Positions 18,843 through 27,518 of a stretch of DNA of 64,000 nucleotides are shown here, one piece after another. Below the pieces are notes generated by a model, which made no database searches, was not told where the DNA came from, and was given only the letters and a program-made list of their open reading frames with translations. The stretch spans positions 1,302,001-1,366,000 of the forward strand of contig NZ_CP042171.1 of NCBI RefSeq assembly GCF_005938645.2. The letters run 5' to 3'. The first letter of the stretch is position 1; the number at the start of each line of letters is the position of its first letter. A program made the translations under genes and the position numbers. Source of the stretch: Pedobacter sp. KBS0701. Lineage in GTDB: Bacteria; Bacteroidota; Bacteroidia; Sphingobacteriales; Sphingobacteriaceae.

Positions 18843-19433
18843 TTATTGTATATGTTTTTTGTTTTTATTCCTCATCGCACTCAGCGTACTGCTATGAATT
18901 CCCAGGTATGATGCAACATCTTTTACTGCAATTTGGCTAAAAACTGTTGGGAAAGATTCAATTAGTTTATCAAGTCGCTGGTCTGCATCGTGGATTTTTA
19001 GCGCCGTAGATATGATGATTATTTTTGCAAGTATTTCTGCGTTTATTTCGGTAATTAAAGTGGCGGATTCGCGGAATAGTTTATGTATGTTATCGGTGTG
19101 TTTATTGGGGATGCTAAGCAGTTCGGTATCTTCTGGAAATTGCATGAAAAGCTGACCTTGCACATACTTAGAGATAGATTTAAGATCAGGTAACATATCT
19201 TGGGCCTGGAAGAAAAGGATAGTAATTTGTTGCTCGTTTTCAATATCATAAATAAATAATCTTCCACTGCCTTTGGCCAGGTAACAAAAACTGCCTGGCT
19301 CCATGCTGTCAAGTGAAATTTTTTCCATTTTACTAAAATTAGTTTGGTACACCGCATAATTAAGATATGCGCTGAGGCCTACCGAAAGTTTTTGATAGGA
19401 CGATAATTTGGAGAGGTATTGTTCTTTTTCCAT
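18843..19433 (-). CDS. Crp/Fnr-family transcriptional regulator
   Basis: 196 residues. N-terminal cyclic-nucleotide-binding-like beta-roll (about 30-115; LDSMEPGSFCYLAKGSGRLFIY), a dimerisation helix, then a short C-terminal winged helix with VKDVASYLGIHSSTLSAMRN. The phosphate-binding residues of true cAMP sites are not evident, so the ligand is unknown, as in most Bacteroidota members. No Fnr-type cysteine cluster at the N-terminus. Divergent context: its own downstream genes are the MauE-like and small Cys protein genes, about 140 bases on, so it may control them. Confidence 0.8.
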   Translation of the reverse strand: MEKEQYLSKLSSYQKLSVGLSAYLNYAVYQTNFSKMEKISLDSMEPGSFCYLAKGSGRLFIYDIENEQQITILFFQAQDMLPDLKSISKYVQGQLFMQFPEDTELLSIPNKHTDNIHKLFRESATLITEINAEILAKIIIISTALKIHDADQRLDKLIESFPTVFSQIAVKDVASYLGIHSSTLSAMRNKNKKHIQ

Positions 19434-19624
19434 AACCTGTTTTTAAGGGTAAAGAAATGCATATTTTCAAGTTTGTCAAGTTGCTGATCGAGCAACCTCC
19501 GGCAACCCCTTTATTTTTTTGTTTTAAAGGAATAAAAAGGCTCAGATCTGTTATATTTGAGCCATGAAATAAAAATTAATTACATATTGATATTGTAGCG
19601 ACAGCTATTTTACTGTTTTAGAAA

Positions 19625-19748
19625 ACCGCAAAACTTCAAAAGACACAGGAAAAAATAGATGGTTGCCTACGCTATGCGTGGGTGCCTGTTTATCTTGTGT
19701 CTGGGCATTTTGCGGTGCCTCTAAAGCGGATATCGGGTTAACCCACGC
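19625..19748 (+). promoter_or_regulatory. structured RNA leader with two exclusive folds before the 76-aa gene
   Basis: Nested perfect stems: ACCGCAAAA 19625-19633 with 19708-19716; AGACACA 19641-19647 with 19696-19702; CCTACGC 19666-19672 with GCGTGGG 19676-19682 (one U-G pair, TAT loop). A competing pair joins GCGTGGGT 19676-19683 to ACCCACGC 19741-19748, followed by TTTTT and the ATG at 19754. The second fold would act as a terminator or hide the start codon; the first would free it. This is the geometry of an attenuator or riboregulator. The ligand or signal is unknown. The 19434-19624 stretch before it shows nothing clear. Confidence 0.55.
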
Positions 19749-19753
19749 TTTTT

Positions 19754-19984
19754 ATGGATAGCTTTTCCCAATCAAATCACTTTCTCCTTAATCTGCCAAT
19801 TGCGGAACTTCCACTTTCTGAGAATTTTAAGCTTAGAAGTAAACTAATGGGTTTTTTTACAATTCTGGATATTATTGGAGCCAACCAAAAAGAATTACCT
19901 GAACTGGATGACTATTCAGAGCATTGGTATTTTGAATTTGTTGATTTTTTACGCAGGAAGGATTTGTTAAATCTTCTTGGTTAA
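19754..19984 (+). CDS. small protein resembling RNA polymerase alpha-CTD / helix-hairpin-helix domains
   Basis: 76 residues. The sequence PIAELPLSENFKLRSKLMGF followed by FTILDIIG, ELPELDDYSEHWYFEFVDFL and NLLG follows the pattern of the RNA polymerase alpha C-terminal domain (short helix, hairpin, helix, then the S-x-x-E helix). That fold binds DNA or protein partners. The start is fixed by an in-frame stop 15 bases upstream. Its stop overlaps by four bases the stop of the convergent RteC-like gene. Fold call is by eye and moderate. Confidence 0.5.
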   Translation: MDSFSQSNHFLLNLPIAELPLSENFKLRSKLMGFFTILDIIGANQKELPELDDYSEHWYFEFVDFLRRKDLLNLLG

Positions 19985-21132
19985 TATTTGTCTTCTGCAA
20001 TGCCCAACATGGTGCTGATTTTTTTGATCACTTTTTGAACATCGTTTCCAACATTTCCGTAGTATGCATTTTTAAAGCTTTTTTCTGAGATGATATCTTT
20101 TTCTGCAGTACTATAGTGTTTCGTAACATATTGATGCAATGCTTTGGGGCTATGGGTGGTGATGATTCCCGCCTCAACTTGAAGGCGGATAAATATAGCA
20201 AGCTGCTTTACAGTGAAGGTTACTTTAAAATTGCTGTCTAAAATACCACCATCACTCAGGTCTTCAGCTAGGGTATCTATTGATTTGAGGTAGCTGATTT
20301 CACTTTTAATATATCTTAGTAATGATTCGTCAATATTGGGCAGATTTCTATTATATGGTATACTTATGGTTTTAAAAACCTGCCCAATGAGTTTTTTAAA
20401 GAAATGAATTAATCTATATTGATCGCTAATGCTTTCGCATTTTTGAAGTTCACGATTAAAATGGCTGCAGCAGGAATGATAAAAAGATGGGTGATTAAAG
20501 TTTAAGGAGACGAGCAGTAGGATAATCTCAGGAATATCCAAAGGTGGTGCAAATTTATTCAATGCTATTTTAAGCGACTCAAAAAAATCACGTAGATATG
20601 TAACCTGTTCGAAAGTGAAACGCCCCGGGCCGCTATTAAGGTTTTCGAAGATAAGCTTAAAAACGGCGATGGTTTCATTATCGGCATCCCGTTCTTCAAG
20701 GTTTTTCAGGACCTGGCTGGAATTTTCTGCAATATTTAATAACAGTTGTTTCTGGGTGGATAAGGAAACAGGGCAACCATAGTCAAAATAATAGGGTAAA
20801 TATTGCTGAAGATCTAAAACCATTTGGTTGAGTAGATTTACTATGCTACTAATTTCTTCATTTTTGTTTTTTTGACAAGCGTTAAGGTTATCCTCACCTA
20901 TCATGGCTGCTAACTCATCCATTAATTGTATCAACCCTCTTTGATGTTGTCTTATATAGGCTTTTGATCTATCAGGCGCCATTTGCGTAACATTATACTG
21001 AATGGAACTGATTATTCGTTTACTTTCCTTTAAAATTTCATTTTGCAGTTCCTTACCGGACCATTGATATGCAGCGCCAACTTTAATGGTATCTAATATC
21101 GTTTCCCTGAAGCTGATAAGTTCGTACATCAT
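19981..21132 (-). CDS. RteC-like protein, hypothetical
   Basis: 383 residues, all alpha-helical in appearance and soluble. The C-terminal third (FTVKQLAIFIRLQVEAGIIT ... KSFKNAYYGNVGNDVQKVIK) follows the layout of RteC, the regulator of excision in Bacteroides conjugative transposons, and of RteC-like proteins scattered in Sphingobacteriaceae. The N-terminal part is a long helical region with a Cys-rich spot (SCCSHF). No conjugation genes are nearby. Role in gene regulation of a mobile or accessory module is possible but not shown. Starts with two consecutive Met codons. Confidence 0.5.
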   Translation of the reverse strand: MMYELISFRETILDTIKVGAAYQWSGKELQNEILKESKRIISSIQYNVTQMAPDRSKAYIRQHQRGLIQLMDELAAMIGEDNLNACQKNKNEEISSIVNLLNQMVLDLQQYLPYYFDYGCPVSLSTQKQLLLNIAENSSQVLKNLEERDADNETIAVFKLIFENLNSGPGRFTFEQVTYLRDFFESLKIALNKFAPPLDIPEIILLLVSLNFNHPSFYHSCCSHFNRELQKCESISDQYRLIHFFKKLIGQVFKTISIPYNRNLPNIDESLLRYIKSEISYLKSIDTLAEDLSDGGILDSNFKVTFTVKQLAIFIRLQVEAGIITTHSPKALHQYVTKHYSTAEKDIISEKSFKNAYYGNVGNDVQKVIKKISTMLGIAEDKY

Positions 21133-21602
21133 TTATCTGGTAGCCGCTTTGCTTAATTCTAAGCTTTTATTTTCCTTTTTTGGTATTAACGTGGTAAAAC
21201 GGACCGCTAACGTTGTGAAACTTAATTTTAGCAATTTTTTTGGCTGGTATTAGGATGTCATTTGATTTAAGAAGGCAGGATGGACTATTCAAGGATATTT
21301 AATGGTGAGCAATGGGATGCTTTTATGCATCATACAGAAAATTATATAGCAGGGGTTAATTATGCGAAGCTTTATTTAGATCAGTCTGGATGTTGATGAT
21401 TATTAACATGAAGACAAATATTATTTATATAGGAAAATGTTGTTCTTGGCCGTAAGGTTGATGAAAGGAGTAAGGCAAAGTGAATTTGTGCTAAAATGCT
21501 AGTGCTTTTCAACAGAGCATTTAGTTAAATAAAGAATGGAATAGTAGAAAATAGGTGTTACTAACTAATTTTTTGAGTACATTTTAACTTATGTTATTCT
21601 AA
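21133..21602. other. intergenic stretch with one short open frame
   Basis: Mostly featureless. A 38-codon frame at 21280-21396 (+) begins MDYSRIFNGEQWDAF and ends DQSGC, preceded by AAGGCAGG, which could serve as a ribosome site. It has sensible protein composition (aromatics, H, D) and may be a fragment of a longer gene or a very small protein. Nothing else is seen. Confidence 0.3.
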
Positions 21603-21866
21603 CTATAGTAGGTAGTTTTCGATTGCGCCGGAGATCTGGTTGATCTCGGCCACACCGAGGGAAAGGTGACTGTTTCCGGTCAATGCATGTGCGCGTTCTC
21701 CAGGATCAATCTCTTCTGCTTTGAGTAAGATCCAGTCAGATTCCTGTTTTTTTATTGCTCCTAAAATACCTCCTGAATAAACAATCTTAAAATAATCAGC
21801 TTTTGGGATAATGGTTAAGGTGATTACCTGATCATTATGATCTATTTCAATGTTAAATACTGTCAT
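21603..21866 (-). CDS. small hypothetical protein (87 aa)
   Basis: 87 residues, soluble, beta-rich at the start (MTVFNIEIDHNDQVITLTII), with a helical end (GVAEINQISGAIENYLL). No signal peptide or known motif. Isolated between the RteC-like gene and the aminotransferase. Function unknown. Confidence 0.5.
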   Translation of the reverse strand: MTVFNIEIDHNDQVITLTIIPKADYFKIVYSGGILGAIKKQESDWILLKAEEIDPGERAHALTGNSHLSLGVAEINQISGAIENYLL

Positions 21867-21995
21867 GATTTCAAAACCAATGCAGCCCGCTTATTGTTTT
21901 ACTAAAATAGAGCCGTTATCAGATTAACTCCCATGCAACAGGAGTGAATGAATAGTTGAAATAGAGTCTTTTAATTCTGCTTATACTTTCTTAAC

Positions 21996-22055
21996 TATTT
22001 AAACCGGTTAATTGTTTAAATTGAACTAGCGCTCAACAATTAACCGGTTTAAATA
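21996..22055. repeat. 21-bp perfect inverted repeat downstream of the aminotransferase
   Basis: Arms 21996-22016 and 22035-22055 are perfectly complementary, centred on AACCGGTT, with an 18-base loop. It ends 13 bases from the aminotransferase stop. There is no T-run after the stem on either strand, so it is probably an mRNA 3'-end stabiliser or protein site rather than a simple terminator. Confidence 0.6.
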
Positions 22056-22067
22056 ATTTATATACAA

Positions 22068-23267
22068 TTAACCTACTCTTCCGGGGTATTGCTTCAATGC
22101 TACTTCCAAACAGTCCATAGCTGCATTTAAATCATCGGTATTTAATACGTATGCCATACGAACCTCGTTTTTACCAGAACCTGGGGTAGAGTAGAAACCA
22201 GTTGCAGGGGCCATCATTACTGTTTGGTTATTATGGCTAAAATCCTCTAAAATCCATTGACAGAATTTATCAGCATCATCAATAGGGAATTTTGCTACTA
22301 CGTAAAACGCTCCGCCCGGATTAGGACAGAAAACGCCTTCGATATTATTTAACCGACCAACCAAAGTATTACGGCGTAAAGTATACTCGGTATTTACTTT
22401 TTCAAAATAACTATCCGGCGTATCAACAGCTGCTGCACCGGCAATTTGTTCAACCATGCCCGGGCTTAATCTTGCCTGCGCAAATTTTAATCCTGAAGAA
22501 ATAACCTCTTTATTTTTAGTAATTAAACAGCCTAAACGAGCACCACAAGCGCTATAACGTTTAGAAACCGTATCCATAATAACCACATTTTCATCTAAAC
22601 CGTCTAAATGCATGGGGGAGATAAATTCCCGTCCATCATAACAGAATTCGCGATAAGCTTCATCAGAGAATAAAAACAGATCGTATTTAACACAAAGTGT
22701 TTTTAAAGCTTCTAATTCTGCTCTTGAATATAAATAACCAGTAGGATTATTAGGATTGCAGATAATAATCGCTTTGGTTTTTTCAGTAATCAATTTTTCG
22801 AATTCAGCAATCGGTGGTAATGCAAAACCATTTTCAATGTAAGAAAGGATTGGTTTTACGACTACATTGCTCATACAGGCAAAGCCATTGTAATTGGCAT
22901 AAAAAGGTTCTGGAATGATAATTTCATCACCCTCGTTTACGCAGGTTTGCATGGCAATGGTGATGGCTTCAGAGCCACCAACAGTTACCAGTATATTTTC
23001 TGGCGTAATATTGTAGCCGAGTTTATTATAGTATTCTGTCAGTTTTAAACGATATGCAAGTGTACCTTCAGATGGCGTATAAGCCCAAACATTAAAATCA
23101 ATGTTTTTAATGGCGTTTAACATTCCTTCTGGTGTTTCTATGTCTGGCTGACCAATATTTAAATGGAAAACTTTTTTACCATCTTTTTTAGCTTGATCTG
23201 CAAATGGGGTTAACTTTCTGATTGGCGATGCAGGCATCTGCACACCTTTTTGTGAAATTTTTGGCAT
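22068..23267 (-). CDS. PLP-dependent class I/II aminotransferase (aspartate/aromatic type)
   Basis: 399 residues, fold type I. Visible: GQPDIETP near the N-terminus, NPNNPTGY (substrate and cofactor contact), FSDEAYREFCYDG with the pyridine-N Asp, and the Schiff-base lysine in DTVSKRYSACGARLG, followed by the phosphate-binding Arg. This is the AspC/prephenate-tyrosine aminotransferase group. It lies 3.6 kb downstream of aroC and may supply the transamination steps of Phe and Tyr synthesis, but it is not in the same operon. Terminator of the upstream DUF1573 gene separates them. Confidence 0.85.
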   Translation of the reverse strand: MPKISQKGVQMPASPIRKLTPFADQAKKDGKKVFHLNIGQPDIETPEGMLNAIKNIDFNVWAYTPSEGTLAYRLKLTEYYNKLGYNITPENILVTVGGSEAITIAMQTCVNEGDEIIIPEPFYANYNGFACMSNVVVKPILSYIENGFALPPIAEFEKLITEKTKAIIICNPNNPTGYLYSRAELEALKTLCVKYDLFLFSDEAYREFCYDGREFISPMHLDGLDENVVIMDTVSKRYSACGARLGCLITKNKEVISSGLKFAQARLSPGMVEQIAGAAAVDTPDSYFEKVNTEYTLRRNTLVGRLNNIEGVFCPNPGGAFYVVAKFPIDDADKFCQWILEDFSHNNQTVMMAPATGFYSTPGSGKNEVRMAYVLNTDDLNAAMDCLEVALKQYPGRVG

Positions 23268-23280
23268 GGCACAAAAATAA

Positions 23281-23308
23281 AAAAGTCCCGATGAAAATCG
23301 GGACTTTT
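23281..23308 (-). terminator. terminator after the DUF1573 gene
   Basis: Perfect 12-bp stem (23281-23292 with 23297-23308; core AGTCCCGAT) and a four-base loop, with T-runs at the minus-strand 3' side. It sits between the DUF1573 stop and the aminotransferase start. Confidence 0.85.
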
Positions 23309-23328
23309 TAAATATTATCGTTTAAAAA

Positions 23329-23721
23329 TTATTTTGAAGATGCGGCAACCGTTTCACCTTTGATATAAAGCACTTTAATTGGTGTTTTAGCATTTGAAGT
23401 AATGGTTACGGCTTTCGAAAAAGTAGAAGGACCAGCAGCAGCGTTAAATGTTACCGAAATTACACCTGTTTCACCCTTTTTTAATGGAGTAGAAGTGTAT
23501 TTAGGGACTGTACATCCGCAACTAGCTTCAGCTTTGGTAATAATTAAAGGCGCTTCGCCAATGTTCGTGTATTTGAAATCGTAAGTTACTGGTTTGTTTA
23601 AAACAATTTTACCGAAATCGTGAGTTTCCGATTCGAATTTAAACTCTGCAGGCTTGGTTTGTGCATTTACTGCAACACCTAAACCTAAAACAAAAGCGAA
23701 TAATACTAAGATCTTTTTCAT
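23329..23721 (-). CDS. DUF1573 domain secreted protein
   Basis: 130 residues. Signal peptide (about 1-20, cleavage at VNA-QT). The rest is one Ig/HYDIN-like DUF1573 domain with the hallmark HDFGKI, TNIGEAPLIITKAEASCGCT and the GxVTFN-like strand. These proteins are common, usually highly expressed surface or periplasmic proteins in Bacteroidota; biochemical role unknown. Confidence 0.85.
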   Translation of the reverse strand: MKKILVLFAFVLGLGVAVNAQTKPAEFKFESETHDFGKIVLNKPVTYDFKYTNIGEAPLIITKAEASCGCTVPKYTSTPLKKGETGVISVTFNAAAGPSTFSKAVTITSNAKTPIKVLYIKGETVAASSK

Positions 23722-23862
23722 GTTATGTGGCTGTAATTTATTTTTTAAAATTCTATAACAAATTTAATGTTTTCCTACTAAAACAAAAACTATTCCAAAT
23801 ATATTTTACAAATCGATATATAATTTTACAATAGAGGATAAAGGCAAACTTTTAATTTTGTA

Positions 23863-23870
23863 TATATTTG
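23863..23870 (+). promoter_or_regulatory. -7 box of the E1 dehydrogenase promoter
   Basis: TATATTTG, exact TAnnTTTG match, 22 bp before the ATG at 23893. The -33 region is not convincing. Confidence 0.5.
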
Positions 23871-23892
23871 CCGCAACCAATCTTTGATTACT

Positions 23893-26313
23893 ATGCCGAA
23901 TGAAAAATTGATGACTAACGCTATTGATGCTTCTGAACTCAGTTTTAACGATTTTAAATCTATCGTTATAAATGACTATAAAATAGCCTTTGAAAGTAGG
24001 CAGGCCAGCATTTTAGGCCGCAGAGAAGTATTAACAGGGAAGGCTAAATTTGGTATTTTTGGCGATGGTAAAGAGGTGCCGCAGTTGGCTATGGCAAAGG
24101 CTTTTAAAAACGGAGATTGGCGCTCAGGTTATTACCGCGATCAAACTTTCGCCTTTGCAACAGGTATTTCTACCATTAAAGAATTTTTTGCACAGCTTTA
24201 CGCCAATCCAACCGAGGGCGCTGATCCATTTTCAGGCGGTAGACAAATGAACTGTCATTTTGCAACAAAATCTGTTAATGAAGATGGTAGCTGGAACGAT
24301 TTAACACAGATTAAAAACTGCTCATCAGATATTTCACCAACCGGTGGCCAGATGGCCCGCTTGGTTGGTTTAGCTTATGCTTCTAAATTATTTAGACAAA
24401 ATAAAGAACTCGATTACTTAAAACACTTTTCTGTAGACGGAAATGAGGTTGCTTTTGGTACTATCGGTAATGCATCAACTTCGGAGGGTGTATTTTTTGA
24501 AGCCATTAATGCTGCAGGTGTTTTACAGATACCGATGGCCGTTTCTATTTGGGATGATGCCTATGGTATTTCAGTTCCGGCAAAATATCAAACGACCAAA
24601 GAAGATATTTCTGAGGTTTTAAAAGGTTTTCAGCGTAATGCTGATCAACCAGGTTATGAAATTTATAAGGTAAAAGGCTGGGATTATCCGGCTTTATGCG
24701 AGGTATATGAAAAAGCAATAAATGTTTGCAGAGACGAACATGTACCTGTTTTAATTCACGTTACCGAACTTACTCAGCCTCAGGGGCATTCTACCTCTGG
24801 TTCGCACGAAAGGTACAAATCAAAAGATCGGTTATCTTGGGAAACAGAATACGATTGTATTCAGAAAATGCGTGCCTGGATGCTCGATTCGGCGGTAGCA
24901 ACCGAGGAGGAAATTGCAGAGGTTGAAAAGAATGCCAAGGTTTTTGTGCGTAATGCGCAAAAGGAAGCCTGGAATGAGTTTTTGGACAATATTAAACCAG
25001 AACAAAAACAAGTTATTGATTTAATTAGCGGTATAGCTAAACATCAACCTGAACTGGCTAAAATTGCCGCAAATCTGGCCTCAACTGCCGATGCACAACG
25101 TCGGGAAGTTTTTACTGCTGTACGAAAAGCCATACGTTTATCGGCCAGTTTTAGCTCTCCGGAACGTAATGAACTTTTAGCCTGGTACAAGCAGCAGTCT
25201 AAGTTTAACCACGACCGATACAATTCTAAACTGCATACTGACGGCAAAGAAAGTCCGGATATGATTGCAGTGGTTAATGCTGTATATGATGAGCATTCGA
25301 AGATGGTTGACGGTAGGGAGGTGCTCAATGCCTGTTTTAATGAAAACTTTGCCCGCGATCCTCGTTTAGTTGCTTTTGGAGAAGATCTGGGGAATATTGG
25401 TGATGTAAATCAAGGTTTTGCAGGATTACAGGCCAAATATGGTGAATTAAGGATTACCGATACCGGAATTAGAGAAATGACCATTATGGGGCAGGGTATT
25501 GGCCTTGCCATGAGGGGTTTAAAACCGATAGCCGAAATACAATACCTTGATTATTTAATTTTTGCATTAAATGTACTTAGCGACGATTTGGCTTCGCTTT
25601 CCTACCGTACCAAAGGAATTCAAAAAGCACCGGTTATTGTGCGGACACGCGGCCATCGGTTGGAAGGGATCTGGCATTCAGGCTCACCAATCAGCATGAT
25701 TTTAGGTGCTTTAAGAGGGATGCATTTATGCGTACCAAGAAATATGACGCAAGCTGCCGGCATGTACAACACCCTTTTCAGGGCTGACGAACCTGCAATA
25801 GTAATTGAATGTTTAAACGGTTACAGGCTTAAAGAAAAGCTACCAGGTAATGTCGGCGATTTTACTGTTCCATTAGGCAAAGCGGAGGTTTTGGAAGAAG
25901 GAACTGATATTACCGTAATATCTTACGGTTCTTCATTAAGAATTGTTCAGGAGGCAGCAGAAGAATTGAGCTTATTGGGTATTTCTGTAGAAATTATAGA
26001 TCCGCAAACGCTCTTGCCTTTCGATACTACACAGGTTTGTGTAAACTCGCTTGCCAAAACCAATAAATTACTTATAGTAGATGAGGATGTTCCGGGAGGT
26101 GCATCTGCATATATCCTGCAAAAGGTTCTGGAAGAACAAAAAGGTTATTTCCATTTAGATGGCCAGCCGAAAACATTATCGGCTAAAGCGCATCGTCCAC
26201 CATTTGGATCAGACGGTGATTATTTCAGTAAACCATCCGTTGATGATGTTATAGAAACCATTTACCAAATGATGCATGATGCAAATCCAACTAAATACCC
26301 TTCACTCTTTTAA
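23893..26313 (+). CDS. 2-oxoacid dehydrogenase E1, alpha and beta subunits fused
   Basis: 806 residues from the ATG at 23893 (a TTG three codons earlier is open). Residues about 1-400 are the alpha subunit: YYRDQTFAFATG, and the thiamine pyrophosphate region FGTIGNASTSEGVFFEAINA with DDAYGIS. Residues about 470-800 are the beta subunit: VAFGEDLGNIGDVNQGF, GIREMTIMGQGIGLAMRGLK, RTRGHRLEGIWHSGSP, and the transketolase C-domain DEDVPGGASAYILQ. Such fused E1 proteins in Bacteroidota act on branched-chain or related 2-oxoacids, feeding branched fatty acid precursors. No E2 or E3 gene is adjacent. Monocistronic. Confidence 0.88.
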   Translation: MPNEKLMTNAIDASELSFNDFKSIVINDYKIAFESRQASILGRREVLTGKAKFGIFGDGKEVPQLAMAKAFKNGDWRSGYYRDQTFAFATGISTIKEFFAQLYANPTEGADPFSGGRQMNCHFATKSVNEDGSWNDLTQIKNCSSDISPTGGQMARLVGLAYASKLFRQNKELDYLKHFSVDGNEVAFGTIGNASTSEGVFFEAINAAGVLQIPMAVSIWDDAYGISVPAKYQTTKEDISEVLKGFQRNADQPGYEIYKVKGWDYPALCEVYEKAINVCRDEHVPVLIHVTELTQPQGHSTSGSHERYKSKDRLSWETEYDCIQKMRAWMLDSAVATEEEIAEVEKNAKVFVRNAQKEAWNEFLDNIKPEQKQVIDLISGIAKHQPELAKIAANLASTADAQRREVFTAVRKAIRLSASFSSPERNELLAWYKQQSKFNHDRYNSKLHTDGKESPDMIAVVNAVYDEHSKMVDGREVLNACFNENFARDPRLVAFGEDLGNIGDVNQGFAGLQAKYGELRITDTGIREMTIMGQGIGLAMRGLKPIAEIQYLDYLIFALNVLSDDLASLSYRTKGIQKAPVIVRTRGHRLEGIWHSGSPISMILGALRGMHLCVPRNMTQAAGMYNTLFRADEPAIVIECLNGYRLKEKLPGNVGDFTVPLGKAEVLEEGTDITVISYGSSLRIVQEAAEELSLLGISVEIIDPQTLLPFDTTQVCVNSLAKTNKLLIVDEDVPGGASAYILQKVLEEQKGYFHLDGQPKTLSAKAHRPPFGSDGDYFSKPSVDDVIETIYQMMHDANPTKYPSLF

Positions 26314-26900
26314 TGGAGCAATAGCTGGCGTATAAATTAGGAGCCTGTTTAATTTTTATAACAAATATAAATGTCTTTTTGCTGTCACACTGAGGGATAG
26401 TTATTTCATAAAATCAATATAAAAGACAGATCTTTTTGGCAAAATGGTTGGCTGCGAGAGATCGTCATTCGCAACTCGATTGGGAACCACGGAGTGCTCA
26501 TGAATGCCTTTGAAACAAGGGAAACTTATGAATAATCGTCATGCAAGCGCTTTAAGATTCCTGCCTTTGCGGGAATGACGAGACATGTTAATGGATTCTG
26601 TCTATGTTAGCGTAGTCGATTGCTTTATTAATGCGTTGAAATGGTCTTCGACTATGCTCAGACTGACATAGGAAATAAATTTTATTTAATTTTTAAACCG
26701 GCTTTAAGTGTTTTTAGCTAATTTTTAAAGGGATTATAATCAGTTTATTACTGAAATGATTTAAATTTTGGTGAAAAGATAAAAAAACTGCTTACCTATT
26801 AATTTATTTAGGGAAAAGGTATTTTTTACTTAGCCTTAAGTTAAAATATGGATTTTGTATGATCCAGAGATTAGTTTATAGATAAGGGTGATATTAACTT
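26314..26900. repeat. intergenic region with dispersed repeats
   Basis: No gene. Contains a REP-like unit at about 26553-26580 (AAGATTCCTGCC...CGGGAATGACG) and a second type at about 26640-26670 (CTTCGACTATGCTCAGACTGACA), both of families that recur in this window. The remainder, from 26690, is A/T-rich with nothing clear. Confidence 0.6.
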
Positions 26901-27509
26901 TTATTTTTGGTGTTTCTTTTCTCCAGTGTATAATTTCTCGCCAGCTTTTACGCCCAATTGCAGGTCGTTTTCTTCCGGTGGTACAGGGCAGCGGTATCCA
27001 TTACTATAGGCACAGTAAGGGTTGTAGGCTTTATTAAAATCGATTTCAATGTGATTATCTACGATTTCTTTTGCATCCAGATCGATGTACCTGCCACCAC
27101 CATAAGTTTCCTTATTGTTGGTTTCATCAGTAAAAGGCAAAAATAGATGATCTTTATAAATTGGGTTGTTTGACAAAGAAATGCTTTTATATAAAGTCAT
27201 TTGAATTTTCTTGTTAGCCAAAACAAAGTTTACGTGTGCATATTTATAGTAATCGCTGCTTGAACCATTGAAAGTAGGCATTTTGAAAACTTTTTCATTC
27301 TTCAGTATTTCTACATCAGCCAAAATTTTATACGTACTGTCAGCATTATAAAAGTGAAGGTTTTGCAGGTCGTCTTTCTTGAGCGGTGACCGTTCATCTT
27401 TAATGAAATCCAGTTTATAGGTTTCACGGTGTTTTGCAATCTGCTCAGCATAACTTTGTGCAAAGCTATTCATGCTGAACAATAGTAATAAAAAGGTGAT
27501 GGTTCTCAT
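26901..27509 (-). CDS. DUF1684 domain secreted protein
   Basis: 202 residues with a signal peptide (about 1-17). The DUF1684 signature is clear: PFTDETNNKETYGGGRYIDL, IDFNKAYNPYCAYSNGYRCP and VPPEENDLQLGVKAGEK. The family is widespread, including Bacteroidota and Actinobacteria, and has no established function. It starts nine bases after the aroC stop, so it is probably the last gene of the aromatic operon. Confidence 0.85.
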   Translation of the reverse strand: MRTITFLLLLFSMNSFAQSYAEQIAKHRETYKLDFIKDERSPLKKDDLQNLHFYNADSTYKILADVEILKNEKVFKMPTFNGSSSDYYKYAHVNFVLANKKIQMTLYKSISLSNNPIYKDHLFLPFTDETNNKETYGGGRYIDLDAKEIVDNHIEIDFNKAYNPYCAYSNGYRCPVPPEENDLQLGVKAGEKLYTGEKKHQK

Positions 27510-27518
27510 TTGCGAAAA

